NCBI GenBank assembly: GCA_028023455.1
Contig: JAQFVV010000002.1
Location: 32,371,725 to 32,435,724, forward strand
DNA length: 64,000 nucleotides
Source of the DNA: Epiperipatus broadwayi
Taxonomy: Eukaryota > Onychophora > Udeonychophora > Euonychophora > Peripatidae
Reading direction: 5' to 3'
Shown: in pieces, positions 23,022 to 34,742 of the stretch
Layout of the letters: every line of letters starts with the position of its first letter
How positions within the stretch are numbered: position 1 is the stretch's first letter
Notes under the pieces: generated by a model
Databases searched by the model: none
Told to the model about the DNA's origin: nothing
The model's input: only the letters and a program-made list of their open reading frames with translations
Program-made: the position numbers and the translations under genes

Positions 23022-25584
23022 TGAAACAGACAGATCGGAGAACCGATCTTCGTTTCAAGTGTTTTTATGTACGGTAATTCAAGCTACTGTTCGCCCGCAG
23101 TGAGATTTTGTCTATTTTAATTTATAATAAAAATTAATTATATATTTTATAGTTTATCAGTCAATGTGTAAAGATGCCGTATATAAATGTCGCAAACCAT
23201 GAAATAATATTTGTGTGTGCGTGGTTTGCGGATTTATATCATTTAATTTAAAGTTTCAGTGCGGGCGTATTTGTTTTAAATTTTAGTTTTAAAATTGTAT
23301 AAAGTCGTTTAAAAATACTGATCAAAAATCACATTCCTTTGATCAGTGTTTTTAATTAAAATCTAATTGCACAAATGTTCAGAGCAATTAAGTTGTAGTC
23401 AAAATTAGTAAGGAATTTTTATATGTAATTAATGTATCGATTTAAAAATGGCATATTAAATTAAAAGATTGCTAAAAACAGATAATTGATTGTTGGTCAA
23501 GCTGCATCGCTAGAGGCTAGAGAAAGTAGGCGGAGCCTAAAACAAAAACAAGTCGGAAAGGTCAGCAGTGGCAAATTCTAGAAAAAACTTACATTCTAAC
23601 TTTGGTCGTGTTTGAGAGAGGTAGTCTCGAGACAACACAGCAGTTAATAATAATTCAAATATCTTATTAAGAAGTTTACCAGTGAATCGCCATGTTCATG
23701 GGCTAATTGCCAGGAGCTGGTCCTTGCCCGCCAATATGGATCCTCGTGCCGCTGTTTGATCATGTTTCATATACTTCAGAATTTCCAACTTTCAATCTCA
23801 AAATTTACTATGCCTTACAAATAACTTTCAAAAATGCGCGCCTACGTTCGTCGGAAATATCAATCGGGAAAAGCAAGCCGGATGAAGAAAGAAGAGTAAC
23901 TGTGTTACACGAACTTTTAACTTTCTCCCGAGCTTAATGCTATCAATCAAATAAATTACATGTAAGTTTTTATATCATTTATAATGCTATTATTTAACCT
24001 GTCAGTAAATTTTCTTTTCTTTTTTTTTTAACCCTCTGCTCTAGTCTTTAGAAATAATTTATAACATTTGTAATTAATCGTAATAATCATTTAAATGAAT
24101 GCATTTATATTGTTTTGTGTATTGCTTATTCCATAAACAAACGATGCCAATAGTAAACTAGTGTACTATAACGATCAAGTTATTTTAAAAGTAATCCCAC
24201 TTTCTGAATTAAATATTCCTTCACATTCCGAGTTAGTAAATGTTAAATCACTTTATTATTCTATGTCAAGTTGTTATAAAATTACAATCTAAGTTTTAAT
24301 CTTAAATATATATATAATAGTTTCAAAGTGTTCATTAATGTTATGTATAATATGAGGAATAATTCACTGAATAATTTGATACTATCGCTACCGCCTGTCA
24401 ACCAAGGGTTAAGAGTCCCAGAGTAAAATTAACTAATTATTGTTTTTCACCTTCAGTTTAATTTCGCTATGTTTTTATTGGGATAAGGATCTCAGCCTGT
24501 GGCGTAGAAACAGACAAATAGTTTCCAGGTTTTATATAATTTCTTTAAAAAAAATCCGCTTCAAGTATTCGTCCTTCACGTCTGTGGCAATGCCTTTCCT
24601 TCGCTGAAGTTAGCGTCTCGCCATTCTACCATTGGGGAATGAAAGCAGTTTTTCTTTCCCGGTAATCTCTTGGATCACCGGGGTTCGAAATGATCCCGGC
24701 TGGTTGTCGTGTCCCGGAACTACTTGGGGGCATTAAGCCTTGTCAAAGAACAAGCCGCCCGGTATTCCGTTAATGCACCGCAATTGATTACTGTAGGGCT
24801 CTTGAATATAGGCAACCACCAGTTCATATATTTTCCACGTCGTATTTATATAACACCACCAGTTCATCTATTTTCCACGTCGTATTTATATAAAACCATC
24901 TCCACTGTTCGTCTACGTTCCGGCTCGAGCCTATTCAAATAAAATAAGTAAACAAAAATCTTTAGATAAATATTTTTTCCAGTGCTCAAATACTCTGATT
25001 CTCTTAACCACCCGTCAATCATTTAACTACCCAGCTATTGGCATAAGTTTGTTTATTAAATAAAACGTTCACTAAAGACTAGTAGCCAAATACAAGAGGA
25101 TTTATGAAGTCTTACCGTACTGTATAACACTATATTTATATGCTGTATATTTCTATTATATAACATTATATTTATGTGCTTTCTATTTGTCTTATTTAAC
25201 ACTATATTTATATGCTTTATATTTTGCTTATTAAACATTTTATTTAATCTAAATTTTTGTGTCCTCCACCTTTATTACTCTCTAAGTCTATTTAGCCACT
25301 TACTGTCTGTATTGGCAACTTAAATATATACGTTACATGAATGACCGTTCCAATATCTATAGTCTAATAAACCTATATATATCATTAACTGTAAGAATTT
25401 AGTCCATGTTCTAAGCTGAGCTAGAAAAGGGATAACCCTGTGCTGGTGTAAAGTCATCATCGGTTGGTCATGCCGGGGTTTGGGTTTGAATTCAGTTGGC
25501 GTTTTGGAATTTATTCTTAAACGTGGACTGGGTTTGAACTCGGGTACTGTGTATGAGTAAGCGTGGTGGATTTATACCGGTACA
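23022..25584 (+). repeat. 3' LTR
   Basis: Same length as the 5' LTR and near identical; differences include GTGAGATTT for GTGGGATTT, ATCAGTC for ATCTGTC, CTTACATT for CTGACATT, and ATGTCAAG for ATGTTAAG. It ends GGTACA followed by ATATAT, and is immediately followed by unrelated intron sequence. Confidence 0.9.
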
Positions 25585-25739
25585 ATATATACACTGGGAT
25601 ATCTTTCATACCTTAGGATTCTGTCTCTGGGTATCAGAGGTCCACTAAGATAATAGGAATGTGGTTATATTGAAGGGAAGAAAAAAAACTTAAAAAGAAC
25701 AATATTTAATTGAAAAATTATAAATTCTTCAAAACAAGA

Positions 25740-26620
25740 TATAATAATCATCATCAAATTATTAATCCACTGCAGGATGAAGGTCTCTCCAAGTTCAATC
25801 CATCCCTTCTCCAATCAATAGCTTCTCTTCTCCACATCACCCCTACACACTTTCTTATTTCATCCATCCATCTCACATGTGGTCTCTTTCTGGGTCTTTT
25901 ACAATCTCTTGGAATCCAGTTTAAGATTTCAATTGTCCATCTATTATCATCTCTTTTAGAAATATGTCCAGCCTAACTCCACTTTAGTCTTAATTTTTTT
26001 CAATGAGATCAGTAAATTTTCTTACGCATGTATTGTGTTTTCGATCTCTTCTTGTTACTCCCAACATGCATTTCTCTATACCTCTTTGGATGGTCTGAAG
26101 TCTCTGTATTGCTCTTCTTTTAAGTGTCCAAGTCTCAGATCCTTAAGTAAGAACTGGTAAAACGCATTTATTAAAAACCTTCCTTTTCAAACACATAGGC
26201 ATATTTCCTTTTAGTATCAAGTTATTTTTACCAAAAGCACTCCAACCAAGTTTAATCTATGATTAATTTCATCCATTATGTTTCCATCTGTATTAATAAT
26301 CTGCCCAAGGTATTTGTAACTGTCAACTTCTTCTAACTCATTAAACATTACTTTAGTCTTTTTAACATTTATCTTTAGTCCTACTTTCATCTGATAACTC
26401 CTGCAACATTTCCTGCAGCTCTAAAGCTTTATTTGCAAAAAACAACTACATCATCTGCAAAGTCAAAATGACTTAATTAATCTCCATTACTTTCACTCCT
26501 TTAGCTTCCCATTTTAATCCACAAAATACTTCTTGCAGCACTGCTGTAAAAAGTTTTGGAGATATGGAGTCACCCTGTCTTACACCCTTCTCAGTGTTGG
26601 ATCATCAATGCATAGATCCA
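25740..26620 (-). pseudogene. LINE reverse-transcriptase C-terminal relic (RTE-like)
   Basis: On the minus strand, broken frames read DSISPKLFTAVLQEVF, then FDFADDVVVFC (the catalytic FADD box, near 26455-26480), KALELQEMLQELS, DGNIMDEIN, and at the end RDCKRPRKRPHVRWMDEIRK and WRREAIDWRRDGLN. This is the thumb and C-terminal part of an RTE/CFDP2-type LINE polyprotein, which catalyses target-primed reverse transcription. Several stops and frameshifts make it dead. It is truncated 5' (at about 26620) and lies 150 bp from the LTR element. The same family occurs at 9300 and 46755. Confidence 0.75.
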
Positions 26621-28301
26621 GCATATTGTCATATTTTAAAGAATATTTATAAAAATGCAACAGCAACAATTAGATTACATAATGATACTGGGAAGATATA
26701 ATAATACTTAAATATATATGAAATTAACCTTATGCATTATGAAAATAGTAATAAAAACCATGATCTCAAAATTATTTTTACTTTATTAATATGACCATTT
26801 CCCAAATAGTGACCTTAAAATATTAGCTTAACGAAGTAGATCATAATAGCTTAACTTTCTCCAAATCTAATGATAATTTTCTTACTGTATTTGGAATGAC
26901 CTGGGCAAGTCTATCATAAATATATGCATATATACATACAATATACAACCAAATAAATTGAATAAATTAATTTTTGTGTGTGTATGAAAGATTCCTATTA
27001 AATAATTATTAACATTAAAATTAATTATCAAAATAATCATCTAAATATCTAAGTATTTAAAAATCATTTAAATACTCCTTGCTCATTTAAAAGAAAAATA
27101 TATTAAGGCATAAATAAAAATGTCTTTTGTTCTATAAGGAATTTAATATTGGAATTATTATTTTAATGGGTACCATCTCAAATTGTTACTGTAAAATTGA
27201 ATTCTTTTTTTTATATAAAAAAAATGTTCCAGCTTCTGGAAAATTTCTCTGAATGAATAAAGAGATGTTACTCTCTAAGTTATATAATCAAATTTGTACT
27301 AATGATTGAATTAGAATGGTTATTTCAAAACTATGAGGTTGAACAAATTATTTAGAACATTACAGAAAACAAACTTAGCCATAACTTATCTTTTTATAAA
27401 TCTGGAAGATGAAAATCAAATTATATTAATGAAAGGATTTCATGTTAACATCTAGGCATACTATATCTTAGTTAGAGAAAGTTGTAATGAATCTAGAATT
27501 ACCTCAAACAATCTGCAATAGCCATGGAGAATTTAGCCACATATAGTTGCAGTTAATTCCACTTGTTAAAATGTTAATAAGCATTGTGCTTATAAAATTC
27601 GAATATATTTTTACATTATTAACTGCTATCTATGCTAAATTTGAGTTCGTCTTGACTGCAGTAGATAGTAGTCAACAAAATAAGAACGAATTAATAAAGT
27701 AACCTTTTCATACATTTGCTTTATATAGTTTTCCCAGACTTTAACTCTAAATTAAGATTCTGATTGTGTCTTTTAGATTTATTTATAACAGTTTCTTAAT
27801 GTTGTAGAATCAAAACAATTTAATCTGGAAAACAGAAAAGTTAATATATAATCTTTATAATAACTTCACCAATTTGCATTAAAGCTTAATATAATTATTA
27901 AGAACAGTTGACGAAGTAAATCGTTTATAACATAATCTTTATTAATTGTGAAAGTTAAAAATAATAAAAAGGATATTAGGATTTCTATTCATACTTTAAG
28001 AGAAGTAAATTAAAAACAAAAATGGAAATTTGAAATAATTTCTATTTCAGTTCAGTTCTATTTTAATTATCATGGTTTTTATCAACTAAGTCTGCAAGGA
28101 AAGGTTTAAAAAATAAGATTATAAAATTCATTACATTTTTGACTTTAGATTAATGCATGAACAGAAATATGAGTAGTAACACATACCTTTATAAAATGTT
28201 TGCTACAGCTATATTACTACCACTTTTATAATATAATATAGAACTTATCATTATGCATAAAGCTATGCTGCTTCAGTGTATATATATATTACATTATTTA
28301 G
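26621..28301. other. intron, empty
   Basis: AT-rich, ending with a TATATATAT run and the exon 4 acceptor. Confidence 0.5.
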
Positions 28302-28407
28302 GATGCATCAGAGTCCGCAGCTCAGCCAAGTGTTAGTATTTCTCCTCCACAGCAACTTTTACAGCCTCCTCCTCCCCAAGTGCTTGTCATTGAAAGGATG
28401 CATTCAG
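28302..28407 (+). CDS. BIRC6: BIRC6 exon 4 of window (35 codons)
   Basis: A short exon isolated between introns of 17.2 and 16.3 kb. The acceptor is CATTATTTAG and the donor TTCAG|GTGAAT, phase 0 in and phase 1 out. It encodes an Ala/Ser/Pro-rich stretch, then LLQPPPPQVLVIERMHSG. The LQPPP...IERMHSG core matches the vertebrate linker leading into the beta-sandwich domain, and the split Gly codon is completed exactly by the next exon. Too short to stand out as an ORF; found by homology and phase. Confidence 0.9.
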
Positions 28408-29769
28408 GTGAATATAAGATAATGAGTGTGTGTATGTTATCGTAATAGAAAGAAATATAATCCATTAAATTATTTTTTGCATAGAAATAAATAAAACCAA
28501 AAAAGATCATGCAACAACAAATATTGTGTTATTTGATACTTTTTTGACGTTTTATTGCCTTCTTCATTGTAACATATGTATTATTGAGAATCTTTATAGA
28601 CCATTATATGTAGCAACATCTAGATTTTTTTTAAAATACAACTTGTTTTTTTTGCCTCATAAGACTATTAATAGCAATATTAATAATGCACTTATAACCA
28701 TACTGACAAACTAAAAGTAATGAATCTTTTTTCTCTTTACAGTTTATGCATAAGATTTTGTATATTATAACCTTATAGTTGGTCGTGGTGTTTGTCAAGC
28801 CTTATTTATGTGGTCAAATGTGTAAAATTTTAATTGACAATAATTGAAATGTATTAAATCGGTGTATTATATCAGTGGTACGTTATCATAGTTGCCAAAT
28901 TTTATTTTAAAATAGTGATAAAGTCTTAGACTGTACAAGATATACTAGGCAATCTGCCAGGATGTGTATGAGTTTTTATGTGCAGTCTGTCAGATGGACT
29001 AATTTTTAATAGGTAATCATCTGAAATCCGGGCACGGCAGCTTGGGGTGTTGATGCTATACAAAATCAATCAAATGCAATGGGTTAATACAATATAAATG
29101 TATTAGCTGTAAGGCCGGCTGCAGAAATGGGGCGGCCGTACCCGGATTTCAGATGATTACCGCATTTTTTTTTTATAAATGAAATTTTTGAAATGAACGA
29201 GCTTAAGAGTGAGAAGAGGAAAGAAGACGTGTTAGTGTGATGCATGATTAAGATGGGATAGGAGCCAATAAAGGATGAATCAGTTATGATAATGAGTTAA
29301 GATGAAATGAGGATGAAAAAATGAAAGAAAGCAAGATCCAGATGAAATATGAGAACAATGTTGATGATGAAGAATGAAATCCTGAACTATAAAACTAATA
29401 TTGTGTTAAATGACAGTAAGATAAAATTAAGACAAAGTATGGTTTCTTAAGCTTGACTAAACTAGAATATTTAACCACGAAATTAAAATAAACTATAAGT
29501 TTTAAAAACTAAAGAAGAAATGTACATTTTCAGTCATACTGAATCAATAAAACTGTGAAGATAAACATAAATCAAAGCATAATAAATAACTTTAGACACA
29601 AAAATTACCATAAATTCAAAATTACGACTGCTAACTAGTAATTTACTTTCTCAGGATTCAAATATCTTGGATATTAGTATTTTAACAGATATACTTAGAT
29701 CAGTGAGAGGGATTTTGCCACTATTCAAATATAACAAACAAAGACAGCTCATAAAACAAAATAAAATTA
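28408..29769. other. intron, no gene
   Basis: Contains the 150-bp TIR element and a purine-rich stretch at about 29200-29400 (GATGA/GAAAG-rich); no coding signal. Confidence 0.5.
29012..29161. mobile_element. 150-bp TIR element (GGTAATC ends)
   Basis: Begins GGTAATCATCTGAAATCC and ends GGATTTCAGATGATTACC, a 27-bp imperfect inverted terminus. The interior (AAATCAATCAAATGCAATGG, GTATTAGCTGTAAGGCCGGC) is shared with the larger relative at 34743. It is an internally deleted MITE. Confidence 0.75.
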
Positions 29770-30102
29770 ATAAAGAATATTTGGCAACCCAATACTAACA
29801 GTAATATCAACTTTAAGCTTTACAAAGTACAAATAAGTTCTTAATAAAGCAAACACAATAACTTACAAACTCTCTTTTATGAAATAACTATGGGCAATAT
29901 GATGAAGATCAGTGAATGATGTATCTAATGATTCTGATAAGAGGTTATTCCAAAAGCTAAATGTTTCATCTTTAAAATATTATTTAAAATAATACATGTA
30001 CTTCAGGTCAACAGTGTTTTGATCAATAAACAATGGGGCTTTAAATACTTTAAATATAAGAGCCTAACAAAATTCTTTTTGTTATGCAAACACACAATTA
30101 AC
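29770..30102 (+). repeat. direct repeat, left copy (333 bp)
   Basis: ATAAAGAATATTTGGCAA through CAATTAAC, almost identical to 31353-31684. The copies bracket a TIR element. They lack TG...CA ends, so they are not obvious LTRs. Confidence 0.85.
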
Positions 30103-30163
30103 AACTTTATACAATAATAATAGATAACGGAAACATATATTTCAGAAACAACATAAAATAAGA

Positions 30164-31351
30164 TGTCGTCGATGAGCAGACATATCCCACTGGATGGCGC
30201 TGTTTTTGCGCTAAAACACATAAAAATGCCGTTTCCGCGGCCGACACCTTCGAACCTGAATTTTCTATAATACAACTTTTTTGTTGTGCTACAGATTGCA
30301 GGCCGCTATGTCGCGTCGCAGTACAGCATGTATGTTTTACGCAGCAAATACATTTTCCGAATTCGCACAGTTTATAAAATGATTACAGCTTGGGGAGAGG
30401 CTATGTTTTTTTGAATTGGATGGAAATGTTGTTTTCATTGGATTTTTTTTTATTTTAAAGTATTGAAATGTTCAGATTTTGCAAAGTAATAATTAACAGA
30501 CTTTTTACATCGTAGTGTATTGAAGTTTTAAGTAGTAAATGTTGACGAGATATATGTATAAAGTTATTTGGAATTAGGTACCAAGTCAAGTAATATACTG
30601 TTCGTAACATTCCACGAGACATTTTAAGATTGTACAGTGTATATATTTTTGAAATAAAAAAAAAAGCATTAACACAAAAATATCCAGTAAGAAAAGTACA
30701 ATTGTACACTGTTTTTTTAAATGTCATAAAAAGCATATATTATAAACATTATATATGTATATATATTTGTCGTTGTTTAAAAAAGTTTTAGTTTCTTTCT
30801 TTTCTCCGACTACTGTTATTCTTTGTTGAATATAGCTTATGTTTATTGTTATCATTTATTTTATAGATGTTAGTAAAAAAAAATATTTACAAAAATACGA
30901 TTTTGATATTTTTTATTTTAACCGTAAAGCTAACTCTAAAACTAACCCTAAACGTAAACGTAACAAGTTTTACTTTTAGTTATCATTCTATTTGAAATAA
31001 AAACTAGCGGTAAACAACAAAAAAAAATAAAAGCCGTAACCCCAGTAAAAAAATCTCCGATAGAAAATTGATTTTTCTAATAAAAAGAAAACTAAAAAAG
31101 ACGAATCAAATTGTAATTTGTTTATTTTATTTTACATTTATTATTATCATTTAATTTGTATACGTTAATAAAAAATAATATTTAAAATTAAATAATATTT
31201 TAAAAAGACGATTTTCTTTTTGTTTTTATTTTCGCATTACAAAAAACATATCAAAATGATTATAATTAACGGCCCGTGAATGATCATATTTTATAATTTT
31301 AGCGTGATAACTGCGCCATCGAGTGGGATTCAGCAGCTATTCTACGACAAC
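30164..31351. mobile_element. TIR element of 1.19 kb between direct repeats
   Basis: The left end GATGTCGTCGATGAGCAGAC...CCCACTGGATGGCGC pairs with the right end GCGCCATCGAGTGGG...CTATTCTACGACAACC as imperfect termini of about 50 bp. An internal AAAACACATAAAAATGCCGT block is shared with 34743-36404, so they are related. No ORF above noise. The right end abuts the right direct repeat. Confidence 0.6.
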
Positions 31352-31352
31352 C

Positions 31353-31684
31353 ATAAAGAATATTTGGCAATCCCAATACTAACAGTAATATCAACTTTAA
31401 GCTTTACAAAGTACAAATAAATTCTTAATAAAGCAAACACAATAACTTACCAACTCTCTTTTATTAAATAACTATGGGCAATATGATGAAGATCAGTGAA
31501 TGATGTATCTAATGATTCAGATAAGAGGTTATTCCAAAAGCTAAATGTTTCATCTTTAAAATATTATTTAAAATAATACATGTACTTCAGGTCAACAGTG
31601 TTTTGATCAATAAACAATGGGGCTTTAAATACTTTAAATATAAGAGCCTAACAAAATTTTTTTTGTTATGCAAACACAATTAAC
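31353..31684 (+). repeat. direct repeat, right copy (332 bp)
   Basis: Matches 29770-30102 with only a few differences (GGCAATCCCAATAC for GGCAACCCAATAC, CTTACCAACT for CTTACAAACT). It starts one or two bases after the TIR element. Confidence 0.85.
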
Positions 31685-34600
31685 TGATATGTCTAGTAAC
31701 TGTTATTCCTAATATCCATCTATAGTATGCTATTGAGAGCATTAAAGTATAACTAAACTTTACGAATAAGTAATATGATAATAACAATTATCATATGAAA
31801 CACAAATGACAATTATTATTTAGCATTCAGCAATCAATTATATGAATATGGGAACAGACACCAGAAGTCAAATATATACAGGATACTAAACTTTGCCCAT
31901 GTCTGTAGTATAATCATCTTAACTACTGAAATGTCTTGCCGATCCATCGGCAAACTACTACTTGATGGAAATGAAATGAGATTGCATATGTGTAACTCTT
32001 ATTGTATCATACACAAGATAAATTTTAAAATTACTAATAAATTTTGTCGGTTTGCTTGTAAACTATTGATAAGGCACCACAGCACAATACATACACTATT
32101 TTCATTTAGCTTAAAAGGATAAACAAGTGTCCCTGAAACTAACTCTACCTTATCATTGCCATGCAATTTTAAAACACCAAGAACTTCACCATACACAGCG
32201 GAAAATAACTAGACATCATCAGGCAGCAAAGAAAGGCTCTTCAGAACAATATTATATAATTGTATAACAATATGGCAGATTCGAATACCTTTTTCCTAGG
32301 TACAAAAATGTGTGGATATCAACTCAACACAAGGGAATGGAATGCATACCATGAAAATAATCCTCTCTAGGGATTAAACTATACTAGCTAAGCATAAAAT
32401 AATTATAAGCATCAACAATATAATCTCATGGAATAAGCAATGGGAGAGTATATTTCATTTATCAATGCAGAATATCAATGATATAATATTTAATAAAACT
32501 ATATGTTTCTCACACTTATCAAATGGAAACAAGCACAAATCCTCATCAAAATAATGGCAAGATAAAATAATTCTTACATTAAAAGCTAAAAAGATAAATA
32601 TCCCACCTCAAACAATGCCTATGTTAGCTAATGTATGAAACCAACAAAGATATTGTAAGTCAAACGACTAAAATATTTTAAAAAGCATAATAAAATTTGC
32701 AATAATAATAAACACACACAATCAATGAAAAATAGCATAAATTTTATAAAGTAAAGTGGACATACTAAATTATAGGCAAAATATAATAAAGATATAAAAC
32801 AAATGTATACCTGGTTATATGGAAACTCCATATAATAAAATAATTATTTCATCATTAGTAAATACTATTATGCTTCTGACTAATTATTCTGTCTGTTTAC
32901 CCATAGATAGAATGTCAATAAATAATTCTCATAAATGTAAGAGATGTGTATCTCGATCTATCTAGACAAGCCTAATTTAATATTAACTTTAAACTAACCA
33001 GCAAAAAAAAATTATCTAATTTTACCTTAATCTATTTTCAGAGTAATTGCATATTTATACCATAAATAGAAAATATATATATATACCTTACTACCATATC
33101 AAAACTAATATCAGATAATAATAAACATGAACAGTAATAAAAAAAAAATCATTATTGTTATATTTCATTTTATTTCCATAGTCCGTAATATAAATTCCTT
33201 TGCTATAAGCTGACTGACGAGGGAGAACGATGTCATTGTCAGCTGGAAAAATATGTTACAAGGTGACACATCCATATTTTTCATATTTTATCATGATAAA
33301 GTAAAATAAAACATTTAAGACTCTGCAAATAAAACAACCATAGAGTAACGCTTATATTTTCTGCAAAATTTTGGATCCGTTCTTTTTTTTAAAACTAAGC
33401 TGTAGCTTAAATAATATCTTCAACTTTGACCGCAAAAGAAAACTTTCTCAAAAGCATTTTTATTGATTTTTCCATCTGCGGTAATATATTGGAATAATTA
33501 AGAATGATTTCTGCATTTTAAAGTATTCTAAAATCTTGTTAATATTTTAAACTAGTGTTAACTCCAGCGTTCCACAATAGTAATTAAGAAGATAATATCT
33601 ACCTTTTACCATCTGTAACTTTTAAACATTTTCTTTCATGACACTATTATAAATTATTAGTTTTCTTCCATCAAGATTTGCACTAAGTATTATTCAATTA
33701 AGCTATAAGTTAAATATCCTTTGAATTTCCCAATACGGTGAACGTATTCTAATATTTTAACAACGAAGTAAACAAGCGTTTTAGAAAAAAATATTTATCA
33801 GAATAACATTTTGATAAAGATATAAATTAAATTCATGCATTATAATATATGCAGATTTTAATATCCTTTAAAGTAGATTTAATATTTTAAAATTTAAATT
33901 CAGAAAGTTTTGTTCTAATTACTTTTAATCTGGTTCCTATTACATTTGGTATAAAGGCAAAAAATATTTTATATTTATTTTACAAACAAACGCAAAGAAT
34001 ATTTTTCTTTTGCCCTTCTAAACAAATCATTCTTAATCTTTAAATGTACATAATGACTATAATAATTAAAATTGTAGTAATATATAGTATAAAATTTTAT
34101 GCTTATGATTTCTTTTCCGGTTTTAAATCTGAAGTCCCTTTGAACGAAGTATTTGTTTTCCAAAATGGTTCCCTTTTTTTTTTAAATGTGAAATCCTGGC
34201 AATTGTCAATTGATAGATCAGTAGGTCAAATGCATGCAAGGAAGTGAATTATCTACTCCATTATTTATGAATCAAAATGTATTTGACTATCATTTTGATT
34301 CTGTTCAATTCAAATCCAGTGTTATTAATTTTCAGCTTCTTCTTGTTTTTTAATTTTGTTATAGTTTAGATGTTATCTTTTCTCTTGTTCTTTTAATGAT
34401 CCCCCTCTATAATATATGTTAGCTTATTTATACCATTATCAAAGAGCATTGTTGTACAAAAAAAATAGACCAATTAAAGCATGGTATGTGCATACAATTA
34501 ATATTTCTCCATCTATATTCATTAGTGATAACTAATCAAACTGTTCAAAATTATTTTAAATCGCAATAAAAATGTGCTTAAGGATCAATTACAATGATTA

Positions 34601-34742
34601 ATTTAGAATAGTTATAATTTTAAATCTTTTTGATTATTTTTTAATAATAATAAAATATCAAATATTTCTATACTTATAAATTAATAATAACACTATAAAT
34701 TAATAACAACACTAGTAAATTATTATTTTAATATTATTAAAA
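31685..34742. other. intron, no element recognised
   Basis: Three kilobases of AT-rich sequence with only short chance ORFs. Confidence 0.5.

Larger units (their letters stand above)
17900..25588 (+). mobile_element. complete non-autonomous LTR retrotransposon with 2.56-kb LTRs
   Basis: Two direct repeats of 2,563 bp (17904-20466 and 23022-25584) start TGAAACAGAC and end GGTACA, the TG...CA form of LTRs. They are flanked outside by ATAT on both sides (17900-17903; 25585-25588), a plausible 4-bp target duplication, though the surroundings are AT-rich. The 2,555-bp interior holds a primer-binding-site candidate and one ORF but no protease, RT, RNase H or integrase. By eye the LTRs differ by about nine substitutions and a few homopolymer indels, i.e. 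under 1%, so insertion was recent. Orientation is sense to the host gene. This makes it a LARD-like element mobilised in trans by an unidentified partner. Confidence 0.9.

Noticed and set aside
17904-25584. Reading the 2.56-kb repeats as a host segmental duplication
   Set aside because: TG...CA ends, ATAT on both sides and a distinct interior fit an LTR element better.
30920-30960. AACTAACCCTAAACGTAAACG resembling telomere repeat
   Set aside because: Only one partial TAACCC unit; no periodic array.
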